Source: Rhipicephalus microplus
Lineage: Eukaryota; Arthropoda; Arachnida; Ixodida; Ixodidae
Assembly: GCF_043290135.1 (NCBI RefSeq)
Contig: NC_134707.1
Span: 79,936,987-80,000,986, forward strand
DNA: 64,000 nucleotides
Reading direction: 5' to 3'
Below the pieces are notes generated by a model, which searched no databases, was not told the DNA's origin, and saw only the letters and a list, made by a program, of their open reading frames with translations. Every line of letters begins with the position of its first letter. Position 1 is the stretch's first letter. Shown one piece after another: positions 1 to 12,403 of this stretch. The position numbers were made by a program, and so were the translations under genes.

Positions 1-178
1 CCGGAGTGGCGACCCTGACTGCTGGGTTGGCCGCGACGTCCGACTCAACGGCGCTGCACACGGTTGCGTATCCGTGCCCCGTCAGCCGTTCCACCCATGC
101 CATGAAATAAAAAGTTCATGTTAATCCTTTCTCGTCCGCTATAGACAAACATAGTGACGAACGTCCCTTAACCATCAC
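1..178. other. Unassigned left flank of the array
   Basis: GC-rich for the first ~100 bp, then AT-richer with an AATAAA hexamer near 107. It does not resemble the 231-bp unit. The first recognisable array sequence, the T arm of a truncated unit, begins near 179. I cannot say whether this is a host 3' flank or the end of another mobile element. Confidence 0.5.
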
Positions 179-354
179 ACCGAGGTTGTGAGTTCGAGCA
201 CCACCTGGGACATGAAAGTTTTATTATTTTTCATAATTAGTTATGAGTTATTTGTATACTCAAAGCTGGCGACTTCTTGTCACGAGAACATTTGTTTACT
301 GGAGGTATGTGCAGAAAACATTCTTTAAGGCGCCGCTCCTAAGTGCGACCGTCT

Positions 355-446
355 TCCCCAGTGGCGCAATTGGTTAGCGCACGATACTTATACGACAGTT
401 CTCGTGAGCTATGTCGGGGTTGTGTGTTCGAGCCTCTCCTGGGGAA
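355..446 (+). pseudogene. tRNA-Ile(UAU)-like copy with changed, still paired anticodon stem
   Basis: The acceptor stem TCCCCAG/CTGGGGA and D stem GCGC/GCGC are intact. The anticodon stem is CGATA opposite TGTCG, whereas the array consensus is CGGTA opposite TGCCG. The third pair is therefore A-T instead of G-C, a compensated double change. The T stem (GTGTG/CTCTC) has two T-T mismatches, so the copy is probably not functional today. The anticodon is TAT and the intron is 18 nt. Confidence 0.6.
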
Positions 447-3400
447 AGAAATTTTTGTTAGTTATCATCTTTAGTCACGAGGTTGTATACTCAATGCTGG
501 CGACTTCCTGTCGCGAAAACATTTGTTTACTGGAGGTATGTGCAGGGAACATTTTTTAAGGCACCGCTCCTACTTGCGACCTTGTTCCCTAGTGGCGATA
601 TTGCTTAGCGCACGGTACTTATATGACAGTTCTCATTAGCTATGGCGTGCTTTTGTGTTCGAGCCTCACCTGGGGAATCAAAATTTTTATTAGTATTCAT
701 TATTAGTCGTGAGGTTAATTGTATACTCAATGCAGGTGACTGCCTGGCTCGAAAACATTTGTTTACTGCAGTTGTGTGTAGACAACAGTACTAAAGGAAA
801 CACTCCCACGTGCAACCGTGTTCCCCATTAGCGCAATTGGTTATCGCACCGCACTTATACGACAGTTATCGTGAGATATGCCTGGGTTGTGAGTTCGAGC
901 ATCACCTGGGGAATTAAATTTTTATTAGTTTTCATAAATATTCATGAGGTTGTGTACTCATACTGGCGACTTCCTGGCTCGAGAACATTTGTTTACTGGA
1001 AGTATGTGCAGGGAACATTCTTTAAGGCACCGCTCCTACGTGCGACCGTGTTCCCCAGTGGCGCAATTGGTTAGCGCACGGTACTTATACGACAGTTTTC
1101 GTGAGCTATGCCGGCGTTGTGCGTTCGAGCTTCACCTGGGGAATTAAATTTTTATTTGTTTTCGTATGAGGTTACTTGTATACTCAATACTGGCGACTGC
1201 CTGGCTCGAAAACATTTGTTTACTGGAGTTGTGTGTAGACAACAGTACTAAAGGATACACTCCTAAGTGCAACTGTAATCCCCAGCGGCGCAATTGGTTA
1301 GCGCACCGTACTTATACGACAGTTATCATGAGCTATGCCTGGGCTGTGAGTTCGAGCATCACCTGGGGAATGAAATTTTTTTAAGTTTTCATATTTAGTC
1401 ATGAGGTTCTTTACACAATGCTGGCGACTATTCTCCCAAAAACATTTGTTTACTGGAGGTATGTGCAGGGAACATTCTTTAAGGCACCGCTCCTACTTGA
1501 AACCGTCTTCCCAAGTGGCGAAACTGGTTAGCGCACGATACTTATACGACAGTTCTCGTGAGCTGCATCGGGGTTGTGTGTTCGAGCCTCACCTGGAGAA
1601 AGAAATTTTTTTTAGTTATCCTCTTTAGTCATGAGGTTGTATACTCAATGCTGGCGTCTTCCTTTCCCGAAAACATTTGTTTACAGGAGGTATGTGCAGG
1701 GAACATTCTTTAGGGCACCGCTCCTACTTGCGACCGTGTTCCCCAGTGGCGCAATTGCTTAGCGCACGGTACTTATACGACAGTTCTCGTTAGCTATGAC
1801 GTGCTTGTGTGTTCGAGCCTCACCTGGGGAATGAGATTTTTATCAGTATTCATATTTAGTCATGAGATTAATTGTATACTCAATGCTGCTGACTGCCTGG
1901 CTCGAAAAGATTTGTTTACTGCGGTTGTGTAGACAACAGTACTAAAGGAAATATCCCACGTGCAACCTTATTCCCCATTGGCGCAATTGGTTATCACACC
2001 GCACTTATACGACAGTTATCGTGAGCTATGCCTGGGTTGTGAGTTCGAGCCTCACCTGGGGAATGAAATTTGTATTAGTTTTCATAATTATTCATGAGGT
2101 TGTGTACTCATACTGGCGACTTCCTGGCTCGAAAACATTTGTTTACTGAAGGTATGCGCAGGGAACATTCTTTAAGGCTCCGCTCCTACGTGCGACCGTT
2201 CTCACCAGTGACGCAATTGGTTAGCGCACGGTACTTATACGACAGTTTTCGTGAGCTATGCCAGGGTTGTGAGTTCGAGCCTCACCTGGGGAATGAAATT
2301 TTCATTAGTTTTCATCATTAGTCATGAGGTAGTATACTCATTGCTGGTGACTTCCTGTCCCGAAAACATTTGTTTACTGGATGTACGTGCAGCGAACATT
2401 GTTTAGGTCACCGCTCCTACTTGCGACCGTGCTTGCCAGTGGCGCAATTGCTTAGCGCACGGTACTTATACGACATTTCTCGTGCGCTTTGGCGTGGTTG
2501 TGAGTTCGTGCGTCCCTGGGGAATAAAATTTTCATTAGTTTTCGTATTTAGTCATGAGGTTAATTGTATACCGAATGCTGGCGACTGCCTGGCACGAAAA
2601 CATTTGTTTACTGGAGTTATGTGTAGACAACACTACTAAAGGAAACCCTCCTACTTGCAACCGTATTCCCAATTGGTGCAATTGGTTATCGCACCGTACT
2701 TATACGACAGTTATCGTGAGCTATGCCTGGGTTGTGAGTTCGAGCCTCACCTGGGGAATGAAATTTGTATTATGTTTCATAATTTGTCATGAGGTTTCTA
2801 CTCATACTGGCGACACCCTGGCTCGAAAACATTTGTTTACTGGAGGTATGTGCAGGGAACATTCTTTAAGGCACCGTTCCTACGTGCGACCTTGTTCCCC
2901 AGTGGCGCAACTGCTTTGCGCACGGCACTTATACGACAGTTGTCGTTAGCTGTAGCGTGCTTGTGAGTTCGAGCCTCCCTGGGGTATAAAATTTTTATTA
3001 GTTTTCATATTTAGTCTTGAGGTTAATTGTATACTTCATGCTGGCGACTGTTTGGCTCGTAACCTTGTTTACTGAAGTTGTGTGTAGACAACAGTACTAA
3101 AGGAAACAGTCCAACGTGCGACCGTGTTTCCAGTGGCGCAATCGGTTAGCCCACGAAACTTATACGACAGTAATCGTGAGTTATGCCAGGGTTGTGAGTT
3201 CGAGCCTCACCTTGGGAATGAAGTTTTTATTAGTTTCCATAATTAGTCATGAGGTTAATTTTATACTCAAAGCTGGCGACTTCCTGGTTCGAAAACATTT
3301 GTTTACTGGAGGTATGTGCAGGGACATTCTTTAAGGCACCGCTACTACGTGTAACCATGTTCCCCAGTGGCGCAATTGGTTAGCGCATGGTACTTACACG

Positions 3401-5677
3401 ACAGTTCTCGTGAGCTATGCCGGGGTTGAGAGTTCGAGCCTCACCTGCGGAATGAAATATTTACTGGTTTTCATAATTAGTCATGAGGTTGTATACTCAT
3501 ACTGGCGACTTCCTGGCTCGAAAACATTTGTTTACTGAAGGTATGCGCAGGGAACATTCTTTAAGGCTCCGCTCCTACGTGCGACCGTGCTCACCAGTGA
3601 CGCAATTTGGTTAGCGCACGGTACTTATACGACAGTTTTCGTGAGCTATGCCGGAGTTATGAGTTCGAGCCTCACCTGGGGAATGAAATTTTTATTAGTT
3701 TTCATTTTTAGTCATGAGGTTGTGTACTCATACTGGCGACTTCCTGGCTCGAAAACATTTGTTTACTGGAGGTATGTGCACAGAACATTCTTTAAGGCAC
3801 CGCTCCTACGTGCGACCTTGTTCCCCAGTGGCGCAACTGCTTTGCGCACGGCACTTATACGACAGTTGTCGTTAGCTATAGCGTGCTTGTGAGTTCGAGC
3901 CTCCCTGGGGTATAAAATTTTTATTAGTTTTCATATTTAGTCTTGAGGATAATTGTATACTTCATGCTGGCGACTGTTTGGCTTGAAACCTTGTTTACTG
4001 AAGTTGTGTGTAGACAACAGTACTAAAGGAAACAGTCCAACGTGCGACCGTGTTTCCAGTGGCGCAATCGGTTAGCCCACGAAACTTATACGACAGTAAT
4101 CGTGAGCTATGCCAGGGTTGTGAGTTCGAGCCTCAACTGGGGAATGAAATTTTTATTAGTTTTCATCATTTGTCATGAGGTTGTATGTTCAATGCTGGCG
4201 ACTGCCTGGCTGGAAAACATTTGTTTACTGGAGTTGTGTGTAGACAACAGTACTAATGGAAACACTCCTACGTGAATCCGTATTCCCCAGTGGCGCGATT
4301 GGTTGGCGCACGGTACTTATACGACAGTTCTCGGGAGCTATGCCGGGGTTGTGAGTTCGAGCCCCACCTGTGGTATGAAATTTTTATTAGTTTTCATAAT
4401 TAATCATGAGGTTAATTGTATACTCAAAGCTGGCGACCTGTCCCGAAAACATTTGTTTACTGAGGGTATGTTCTGGGAACATTCTTTAAGGCACCATTCC
4501 TCCGTGCGACCACGTTCCCCAGTGGGGCACTTGGTTAGTGCACGGTACTTATGCGACAGTTCTCGTGAGCTATGCCGGCGTTGTAAGTTCGAGCCTCACC
4601 TTGGGAATTTAATTTTTATTAGTGTTCATAATTAGTCATAAGGTTAAATGTATACTCAAAGCTGGCGACTTGTTGTCCCGAACACATTTGTTTACTGGAG
4701 GTATGTGCAAAAAACATTCTTTAAGGCACCGCTCCTAAGTGCGACCTTGTTCCCCAGTGGCGAAATTGCTTAGCGCACGGTACTTATACGATAGTTCTCC
4801 TAAGCTATGGCGTGCTTGTGAGTTCGAGCCTCCCTGGGGATAAAATTTTTATTAGTTTTCGTATTTAGTCAGGAGGTTAATTGTATACTCAATGCTGGCG
4901 ACTGTCTGGCTCAAAAACACTTGTTTACTGGAGTTGTGTGTAGACAACAGTACTAAAGGAAACACTCCTACGTGCAACCGTATACCCATGTGGCGCAATT
5001 GGTTAGCGCACCATACTTATACGACAGTTAACGTGAGCTAAGCCTGGTTTGTGAGTTCGAGCCTCACCTTGGGAATGAAGTTTTTATTAGTTTCCATAAT
5101 TAGTCATGAGGTTAATTTTATACTCAAAGCTGGCGACTTCCTGGTTCGAAAACATTTGTTTACTGGAGGTATGTGCAGGGACATTCTTTAAGGCACCGCT
5201 ACTACGTGTAACCATGTTCCCCAGTGGCGCAATTGGTTAGCGCATGGTACTTACACGACAGTTCTCGTGAGCTATGCCGGGGTTGAGAGTTCGAGCCTCA
5301 CCTGCGGAATGAAATATTTACTGGTTTTCATAATCAGTCATGAGGTTGTATACTCATACTGGCGACTTCCTGGCTCGAAAACATTTGTTTACTGAAGGTA
5401 TGCGCAGGGAACATTCTTTAAGGCTCCGCTCCTACGTGCGACCGTGCTCACCAGTGACGCAATTGGTTAGCGCACGGTACTTATACGACAGTTTTCGTGA
5501 GCTATGCCGGAGTTGTGAGTTCGAGCCTCACCTGGGGAATGAATTTTTTATTAGTTTTCATATTTAGTCATGAGGTTGTGTACTCATACTGGCGACTTCC
5601 TGGCTCGAAAACATTTGCTTACTGGAGGTATGTGCACAGAACATTCTTTAAGGCACCGCTCCTACGTGCAACCCTGT

Positions 5678-5769
5678 TCCCCAGTGGCGCAATTGGTTAG
5701 CGCACGGTACTTATACGACAGTTTTCGTGAGCTATGCCAGGGTTGTGAGTTCGAGCCTCACCTGGGGAA
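5678..5769 (+). tRNA. tRNA-Ile(UAU)-like copy, one mismatch
   Basis: This 92-nt unit has perfect acceptor, D (GCGC/GCGC) and T (GTGAG/CTCAC) stems. The anticodon stem CGGTA/TGCCA has a single C-A mismatch at 27-43. The anticodon is TAT, with an 18-nt intron after position 37. A T4 run follows. Whether it is expressed cannot be judged from sequence. Confidence 0.5.
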
Positions 5770-8700
5770 TGAAATTTTCATTAGTTTTCATCATTAGTCA
5801 TGAGGTAGTATACTCATTGCTGGTGACTTCCTGTCCCGAAAACATTTGTTTACTGGATGTACGTGCAGGGAACATTGTTTAGGTCACCGCTCCTACTTGC
5901 GACCGTGCTTCCCAGTGGCGCAATTGCTTAGCCCACGGTACTTATACGACATTTCTCGTGCGCTTTGGCGTGGTTGTGAGTTCGTGCGTCCCTGGGGAAT
6001 AAAATTTTCATTAGTTTTCGTATTTAGTCATGAGGTTAATTGTATACCGAATGCTGGCGACTGCCTGGCACGAAAACATTTGTTTACTGGAGTTGTGTAT
6101 AGACAACACTACTAAAGGAAACCCTCCTACTTGCAACCGTATTCCCCATTGGTGCAATTGGTTATCGCACCGTACTTATACGACAGTTATCGTGAGCTAT
6201 GCCTGGGTTGTGAGTTCGAGCCTCACCTGGGGAATGAAATTTGTATTATATTTCATAATTTGTCATGAGGTTTCTACTCATACTGGCGACACCCTGGCTC
6301 GAAAACATTTGTTTACTGGAGGTATGTGCAGGGAACATTCTTTAAGGCACCGTTCCTACATGCGACCTTGTTCCCCAGTGGCGCAACTGCTTTGCGCACG
6401 GCACTTATACGACAGTTGTCATTAGCTATAGCGTGCTTGTGAATTCGAGCCTCCCTGGGGATAAAATTTTTATTAGTTTTCATATTTAGTCTTGAGGTTA
6501 ATTGTATACTTCATGCTGGCGACTGTTTGGCTTGAAAACTTGTTTACTGAAGTTGTGTGTAGACAACAGTACTAAAGGAAACAGTCCAACGTGCGACCGT
6601 GTTTCCAGTGGCGCAATCGGTTAGCCCACGAAACTTATACGACAGTAATCGTGAGCTATGCCAGGGTTGTGAGTTCGAGCCTCAACTGGGGAATGAAATT
6701 TTTATTAGTTTTCATCATTTGTCATGAGGTTGTATGTTCAATGCTGGCGACTGCCTGGCTGGAAAACATTTGTTTACTGGAGTTGTGTGTAGACAACAGT
6801 ACTAAAGGAAACACTCCTACGTGCATCCGTATTCCCCAGTGGCGCAATTGGTTGGCGCACGGTACTTATACGACAGTTATCGTGAACTATGCCTGGATTG
6901 TGAGTTCGAGCCTCAATGGGTAATGAAATGTTTATCAGTTTTCATAATTAGTCATGATGTTGTATACTCAATGCTGGCGACTTCTTGTCCCGAAAACATT
7001 TGTTTACTGGAGATATGTGCAGAAAACACTTTTTAAGGCACTGCTCCTAAGTGTGACCGTGTTCCCCAGTGGCACAATTTGTTAGCGCATGATACTTATA
7101 CGACAGTTCTCGTGAGCTATGCTGGGGTTGTGTGTTCGAGTCTCACCTAGAGAATGAAAGTTTTATTAGTGTTTATATTTAGTCATGCGGTTAATTGATA
7201 ACTGAATTCTGGTGACTGCCTAGCTCGAAAACATTTGTTTACTGGAGTTGTGTGTAGACAACAGTACTAAAGGAAACACTCCTACGAGTACACTATACCC
7301 CAGTGGCGCAATTGGTTAGCGCACTGTGCTTATACGACAGTTATCGTGAACTATGCCTCGGTTGTGAGTTCGAGCCTCACCTGGGGAAGGTAATTTTATT
7401 AGTTTTTATATTTAGTCATGAGGTTGTGTACTCATACTGGGGACATCCTGGCTCGAAAACATTTTTTTACTGGACGTATGTGCAGGGAACATTCTTTAAG
7501 GCACTGCTCGTACGTGTGACCATATTCCCCAGTGGCGCAATTGGTTAGAACACGAAACTTATACGACAGTAATCGTGAGCTATGCCAGAGTTGTGAGTTC
7601 GAGCCTCAACTGGTGAATGAAATTTTATTAGTTTTCATCATTTGTCATGAGGTTGTATACTCAATGCTGGTGACATCCTGTGCCGAGAACATTTGTTTAC
7701 TGGGGGTATGTGCAGGGAACATTCTTTAAGGCACCGCTCCTACTTGCGACCATGTTCCCCAGTGGCGCAATCGCTTAGCGCACGGTACTTATACGACAGT
7801 TCTCGAGAGCTAGGCATGGGTTGTGAGTTCGAGCCCCACTTGGGAATGAAGTTTTTATTAGTTTTCATCATTAGTCATGAGGTTGTATACTCAATGCTGG
7901 CGACTTCTTGGCTTGAAAACATTTGTTTACTGGAGGTATGCTCAGGGAACATTCTTAAAGCACTGCTCCTACGTGCGACGGTGTTCCCCAGTGGCGGAAT
8001 TGGTTAGCGCATGGTTTTTATACGACAGTTCTCGTGAGCCTTCCTGAGTTGCGAGTTCGAGCCTCAACTGGGGAATGAAATTTTTATTAGCTTTCAAATT
8101 TAGTCATGAGGTTAATTGTATACTCAATACTGGCAAGTGCCTGGCTCGAAAACGTTTCTTTACTGGAGTTGTGTGTAGACAACAGTACTAAAGGAAACAC
8201 TTCTACGTGCAACCCTATTCCCCAGTGGCGCAATTGGTTATCGCACCCTTCTTATACGACAGTTATCGTGAGCCATGCCTGGGTTGTGAGTTCGAGCCTC
8301 ACCTGCGGAATGAGTTTTTTATTAGTTTTCATATTTAGTCATGAGGTTGTGTACTCATACTGGCGACACCCTGGCTCGAAAACATTTGTTTACTGGAGGT
8401 ATGTGCAGGGAACATTCTTTAGGGCACCGTTCTTCCGTGCAACCGCGTTCTCCAGTGGCGCAATTGGTTAGTGCACGGTACTAATACGACAGTTATCGTA
8501 AGCTATGCAGGGGTTGTGAGTTCGAGCCTCTCCTGGCGAATTAAACTTTTATTAGTTTTATTATTTAGTCATAAGGTTAATTTTATACTCAATGCTGGCG
8601 ATTTCCTGGCTCGAAAACATATGCTTACTGAAGGTATGTGCAGGAAACATTTTTAAGCCACTACTCCTAAGTGCCACCGTATTTCCCAGTGGCTCAATTG

Positions 8701-11015
8701 GTTAGCGCACGGGGCTTATGCGACAGTTATCGTGAGCTATGGCGGGGTTGTGAGCTCGAGCCTCACATGGGGAAAGAAATTTTTATTAGTTTTTTCCATT
8801 AGTCATGAGGTGTATTGTATACTCAATGCTGGCGACTTCCTGGCACGAAAACGTTTGTTTACTGGAGGTATGTGCAGGGAACATTCTTTAAGGCACCACT
8901 ATTACGTGCGACCGTGTTCCCCAGTGCCGCAATCGGTTAGCGCACGGTACTTATACGACAGTTATCGTGAGCTATGCCTGGGTTGTGAGTTTGAGCCTCG
9001 CCTGGGGAATGAAATTTTGATTAGTTTTTATTATTAGTCATGAGGTTGATTGTATACTCAACGCTGGCGACTTCCTGGCTCGAAAACATTTGTTTACTGG
9101 AGGTATGTGCAGGGAACACTCTTTAAGGCACCACTCCTAAGTGCGACCGTGTTCCCCAGTGGCGCAATTGGTTAGCGCACCGTACTTAAACAACCGTTAT
9201 TGTGAGCTATGCCTGGGTAGTGAGTTCGAGCCTCACCTGGGAGTTGAAACTTTTATTAGTTTTCATGATTAATCATGAGGTTAATTGTATACTCAAAGCT
9301 GGCGACTTGTCCTGAAAACATTTGTTTACTAGAGGTATGTTCAGAATCATTTTTAAGGCACCGCTCCTACGTGCGACCTTGTTCCCCAGTGGCACCATTG
9401 CTTAGCGCACGGTACTTATACGTCAGTTTTCGTGAGCTATGCCAGGGTTGTGAGTTCGAGCCTCAACTGGGGAATGAAATTTTTATTAGTTTTCATATTT
9501 AGTCACGAGGTTGTATACTCAATGATGGCGAATGCCATGCTCGAAAACATCATTTTACTGGAGTTGTGTGTAGACAACAGTACTGAAGGAAACACTCCTA
9601 CCTGCATCCGTATTCTCCAGTGGCGCAATTGGTTAGCGCACGGTACTTATACGACAGTTCTCGTGAGCTATGCCGGGGTTGTGAGTTCGAACCTCACGTG
9701 GGGAATGAATTTTTATTACTTTTCATATTTTGTCATGAGGTTAATTGTATACTCAGTGCTGGCGACTTCCTGGCTCAAAAAACTTGTTTACTGGAGTTGT
9801 GTGTAGACAACAGTATAAAGAAAACACTTTTACGTGCAACAGTATTCCCCAGTGGCGAAAATGGTTATCGCAGCCTTCTTATACGACAGTTATCGTGAGT
9901 ATGCCTGGGTTGTGAGTTCGAGCCTCACCTGGGGAATAAGTTTTTTTTTTAGTTTTCATATTTAGTCATGAGGTTGTGTACTCATACTGGCGACACCCTG
10001 GCTCGAAAACATTTGTTTACTGGAGGTATGTGCAGGCAACATTCTTTAAGGCACCGTTCTTACGTGCGACCGCGTTCTCCTGTGGCGCAATTGGTTAGTG
10101 CACGGTACTTATACGACAGTTCTCGTGAGCTATGCCGGAGTTGTGATTTCGAGCCTCACCTTGGGAATTAAATTGTTATTAATTTTCATAATTATTCATA
10201 AGGTTAATTTTATACTCAAAGCTGGCGACTTGTCCCGAAAACATTTGTCTACTGGAGTTGTGTGTAGACAACAAAACTAAAGGAAACACTCCTACGTGCA
10301 ACTGTATTCCCCAGTGGTGCAATTGGTTAGCGCACCGTACTTATACGACAATTATCGTGAGCTATGCCTTGGTTGTGAGTTCGAGCTTCACCTGGTAAAT
10401 TAAATTTTTATTAGTTTTCATTATTAGGCATGAGGTTAATTGTATACTCAATGCTGGCGTCTGCCTGGCTCGAAAACACTTGTTTAGTGGGGTTGTGTGT
10501 AGACAACAGTACTAAAGGAAACACGCCTACGTGCAACCGTATTCCCCAATGTAGCAATTGGTTAGCGCACCATGCTTATACGACAGTTAACGTGAGCTAA
10601 GTCTGGGTTATGAGTTCGAGCCTCACCTGGGGAATGAAAGTTTTATTAGTTTTCATATTTATTCATGAGGTTAATTGTATGCTCAAAGCTGGCGACTTCC
10701 TGGTTCGAAAACATTTGTTTACTGGAGGTATGTGCAGGGAACATTCTTTAAGGCAGCGCTCCTACGTGTGACCGTGTTCCCCAGTGGCGCAATCGCTTAG
10801 CGCACGGTACTTACACGACAGTTCTCGTCAGCTATGCCAAAGTTGTGAGTTCGAGCCTCACCTGTGGAATGAACTTTTTATTAGTTTTCATATTTAGTCA
10901 TGAGGTTGTATACTCAATGCTGGCGACTGCCTGGCTCGAAAACATTTGTTTATTGGAGTTGTATGTAGACAACAGTACTAAAGGAAACACTCCTACGTGC
11001 ATCCGTATTCCCCAG

Positions 11016-11027
11016 TGGCGCAATTGG
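11016..11027 (+). promoter_or_regulatory. RNA polymerase III A box
   Basis: TGGCGCAATTGG fits the type 2 internal A box (TRGYNNANNNG). The same segment lies at the insertion junction of the three site-specific LINEs further along. Confidence 0.75.
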
Positions 11028-11079
11028 TTAGCGCACGGTACTTATACGACAGTTCTCGTGAGCTATGCCGGGGTTGTGA

Positions 11080-11090
11080 GTTCGAGCCTC
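11080..11090 (+). promoter_or_regulatory. RNA polymerase III B box
   Basis: GTTCGAGCCTC, in the T arm, matches the B-box core GTTCGANNCC. It is conserved in most array units even where the acceptor stem has decayed. Confidence 0.75.
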
Positions 11091-11104
11091 ACCTGGGGAA
11101 TGAA

Positions 11105-11109
11105 TTTTT
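11105..11109 (+). terminator. Pol III T-run terminator
   Basis: TTTTT begins five bases after the discriminator. A run of four or more T at this position (AATGAAATTTTTATTAG) recurs in most units, as expected of pol III genes. Confidence 0.65.
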
Positions 11110-11621
11110 ATTGGTTTTCATAATTAGTCATGAGGTTAATTGTATACTCAAAGCTGGCGACTTCCTGGTTCGAAAACATTTCTTTACAGGAGGTATGTGC
11201 AGGGAACATTCTTTAAGGCACCACTCCTACGTGTGACCATGCTCCCCAGTGGCGCAATCGGTTAGCGCACGAAACTTATACGACAGTAATCTTGAGCTAT
11301 GCCAGGGTTGTGAGTTCGAGCCTCAACGGGGGAATGAAATTTTTATAAGCTTTCAAATTTAGTCATGAGGTTAATTGTATACTCAATACTGGCGACTGCC
11401 TGGCTCGAAAACGTTTCTTTACTGGAGTTGTGTGTAGACAACAGTACTAAAGGAATCACTTCTACGTGCAACCCTATTCCCCAGTTGCGCAATTTGTTAT
11501 CGCACCCTTCTTATACGACAGCTATCGTGAGCCATGCCTGGGTTGTGAGTTCGAGCCTCACCTGGGGAATGAGTTTTTAGGGGCGAAGCTCCTTAGGGCG
11601 TGGGCTGTGCGTCCCCTAAAG

Positions 11622-11801
11622 CCTGTGTGTAGCCACCTCTAGTTTAGTTCTTGCAGTGTTCACTAGATGGCGGTACCGTACCCTGTATGTAGCCACCTCT
11701 AGTTTAGTTCTTGCAGTGTTCACTAGATGGCGGTACCGTCTCCTGTATGTAGCCACCTCTCGTTTAGTTCTTGTAGTGTTTACTAGATGGTGGTACTTGT
11801 A
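11622..11801 (+). repeat. 60-bp minisatellite, three copies
   Basis: Three consecutive units of exactly 60 bp share GTAGCCACCTCT, TTTAGTTCTTG and ACTAGATGG. Units 1 and 2 are nearly identical; unit 3 is more diverged. The minus-strand 68-codon ORF over it is only the repeat read in frame. Confidence 0.9.
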
Positions 11802-11839
11802 GCTGATGATGAAAAGATGCAAGATGTTATGCAGTCGAC

Positions 11840-12403
11840 GTGCTGTGCTTTACCGAGACTTGGAACGTGACGAGATTGTTCATCAAAGGATACGTTCCCG
11901 TCGTGTGTACTGATGAATCAGAACGTCCTGCAGGTGGTGTCGCCATCTACGTGAGGCAAACGGAAACGGCTGAAGAAATCAGACTACCACTCACGAGTCA
12001 AAGCCAAAACGGAGAATATGCAGCCATCAAACTCTTTGACTCTGGAATCGTCCTCATGACCATGTACTTCGCACCCAACCTGTCGTCCGGGAACATCAAG
12101 ACATTCATAGACACTGCGTTACGAAATTATGAGAACAAATACAAGAATGGACCATTTGTACTACTTGGAGACTTTAACGGGGCTATCATAGACAATAATT
12201 GGCTTATCCAACATATGACTTCTAGATATGCACTCAGACGTATATCGTTTGACCATATGAAACTTACCACGATCCGAGGAACATGCATAGACCTAGTATT
12301 TGCAAATTGCCCACTGCAACCCATACAGGAACCACTCTCCCTTCATTTCACAGACCATAAAGCCGTCATAATGAAGGGACATCGCAAGCCATCCATCGTC
12401 TAA
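11840..12403 (+). pseudogene. Endonuclease/exonuclease/phosphatase-like ORF, 5'-truncated
   Basis: The open frame of 187 codons matches the C-terminal two thirds of an AP-endonuclease-type (EEP) domain. It has FTETW near the start (catalytic Glu), GGVAIYVRQ at ~35, LLGDFNG at ~107 (Asp/Asn), GTCIDLVFA at ~147 and FTDHKAV at ~169 (Asp-His pair). The N-terminal strand with the first Asn is missing because the frame breaks just upstream. No reverse transcriptase follows, which argues against a LINE and for a Helentron-type accessory endonuclease. The start codon at 11840 is only the first Met in the open stretch. Probably a relic. Confidence 0.55.

Larger units (their letters stand above)
11009..11100 (+). 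tRNA. Best-preserved tRNA-Ile(UAU) gene with intron
   Basis: All four stems pair without mismatch. The acceptor is TCCCCAG (11009-11015) with CTGGGGA (11093-11099). The D stem is GCGC/GCGC around AATTGGTTA. The anticodon stem is CGGTA (11036-11040) with TGCCG (11066-11070). The T stem is GTGAG/CTCAC around TTCGAGC. The anticodon loop reads CTTATA then A, giving anticodon TAT. Between bases 37 and 38 lies an 18-nt intron (11047-11064), the canonical nuclear pre-tRNA intron position. The mature length would be 74 nt including discriminator A. Eukaryotic tRNA-Ile(UAU) genes are often intron-bearing, which supports the identity. The likely role is decoding AUA codons. It could instead be a chance survivor in a decaying satellite. 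Confidence 0.75.
179..11578 (+). repeat. tRNA-Ile(UAU)-like tandem array, block I
   Basis: Head-to-tail units on the plus strand. Spacing between successive T-loop motifs (GTTCGAG) near the left end is 231, 236, 240, 217, 230, 231, 232 and 230 bp. Each unit has a ~92-bp tRNA-like part, AATGAA plus a T-run, then a spacer of ~140 bp containing TCATGAGGTT, TGGCGACTTCCTGGCTCGAA and CATTTGTTTACTGG. Two spacer types are interspersed. One continues GGTATGTGCAGGGAACATTC and the other GTTGTGTGTAGACAACAGTA. Units with the second type often carry a degraded anticodon stem (CCGTA opposite TGCCT). The block holds roughly 49 units by length. It is annotated as a repeat because most tRNA parts have mismatched stems. 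Protein-length ORFs here are a by-product of a period that is a multiple of three. Confidence 0.93.

Noticed and set aside
11616..11822. Minus-strand ORF with a 20-residue internal repeat
   Set aside because: It is the 60-bp minisatellite translated; no independent coding evidence.
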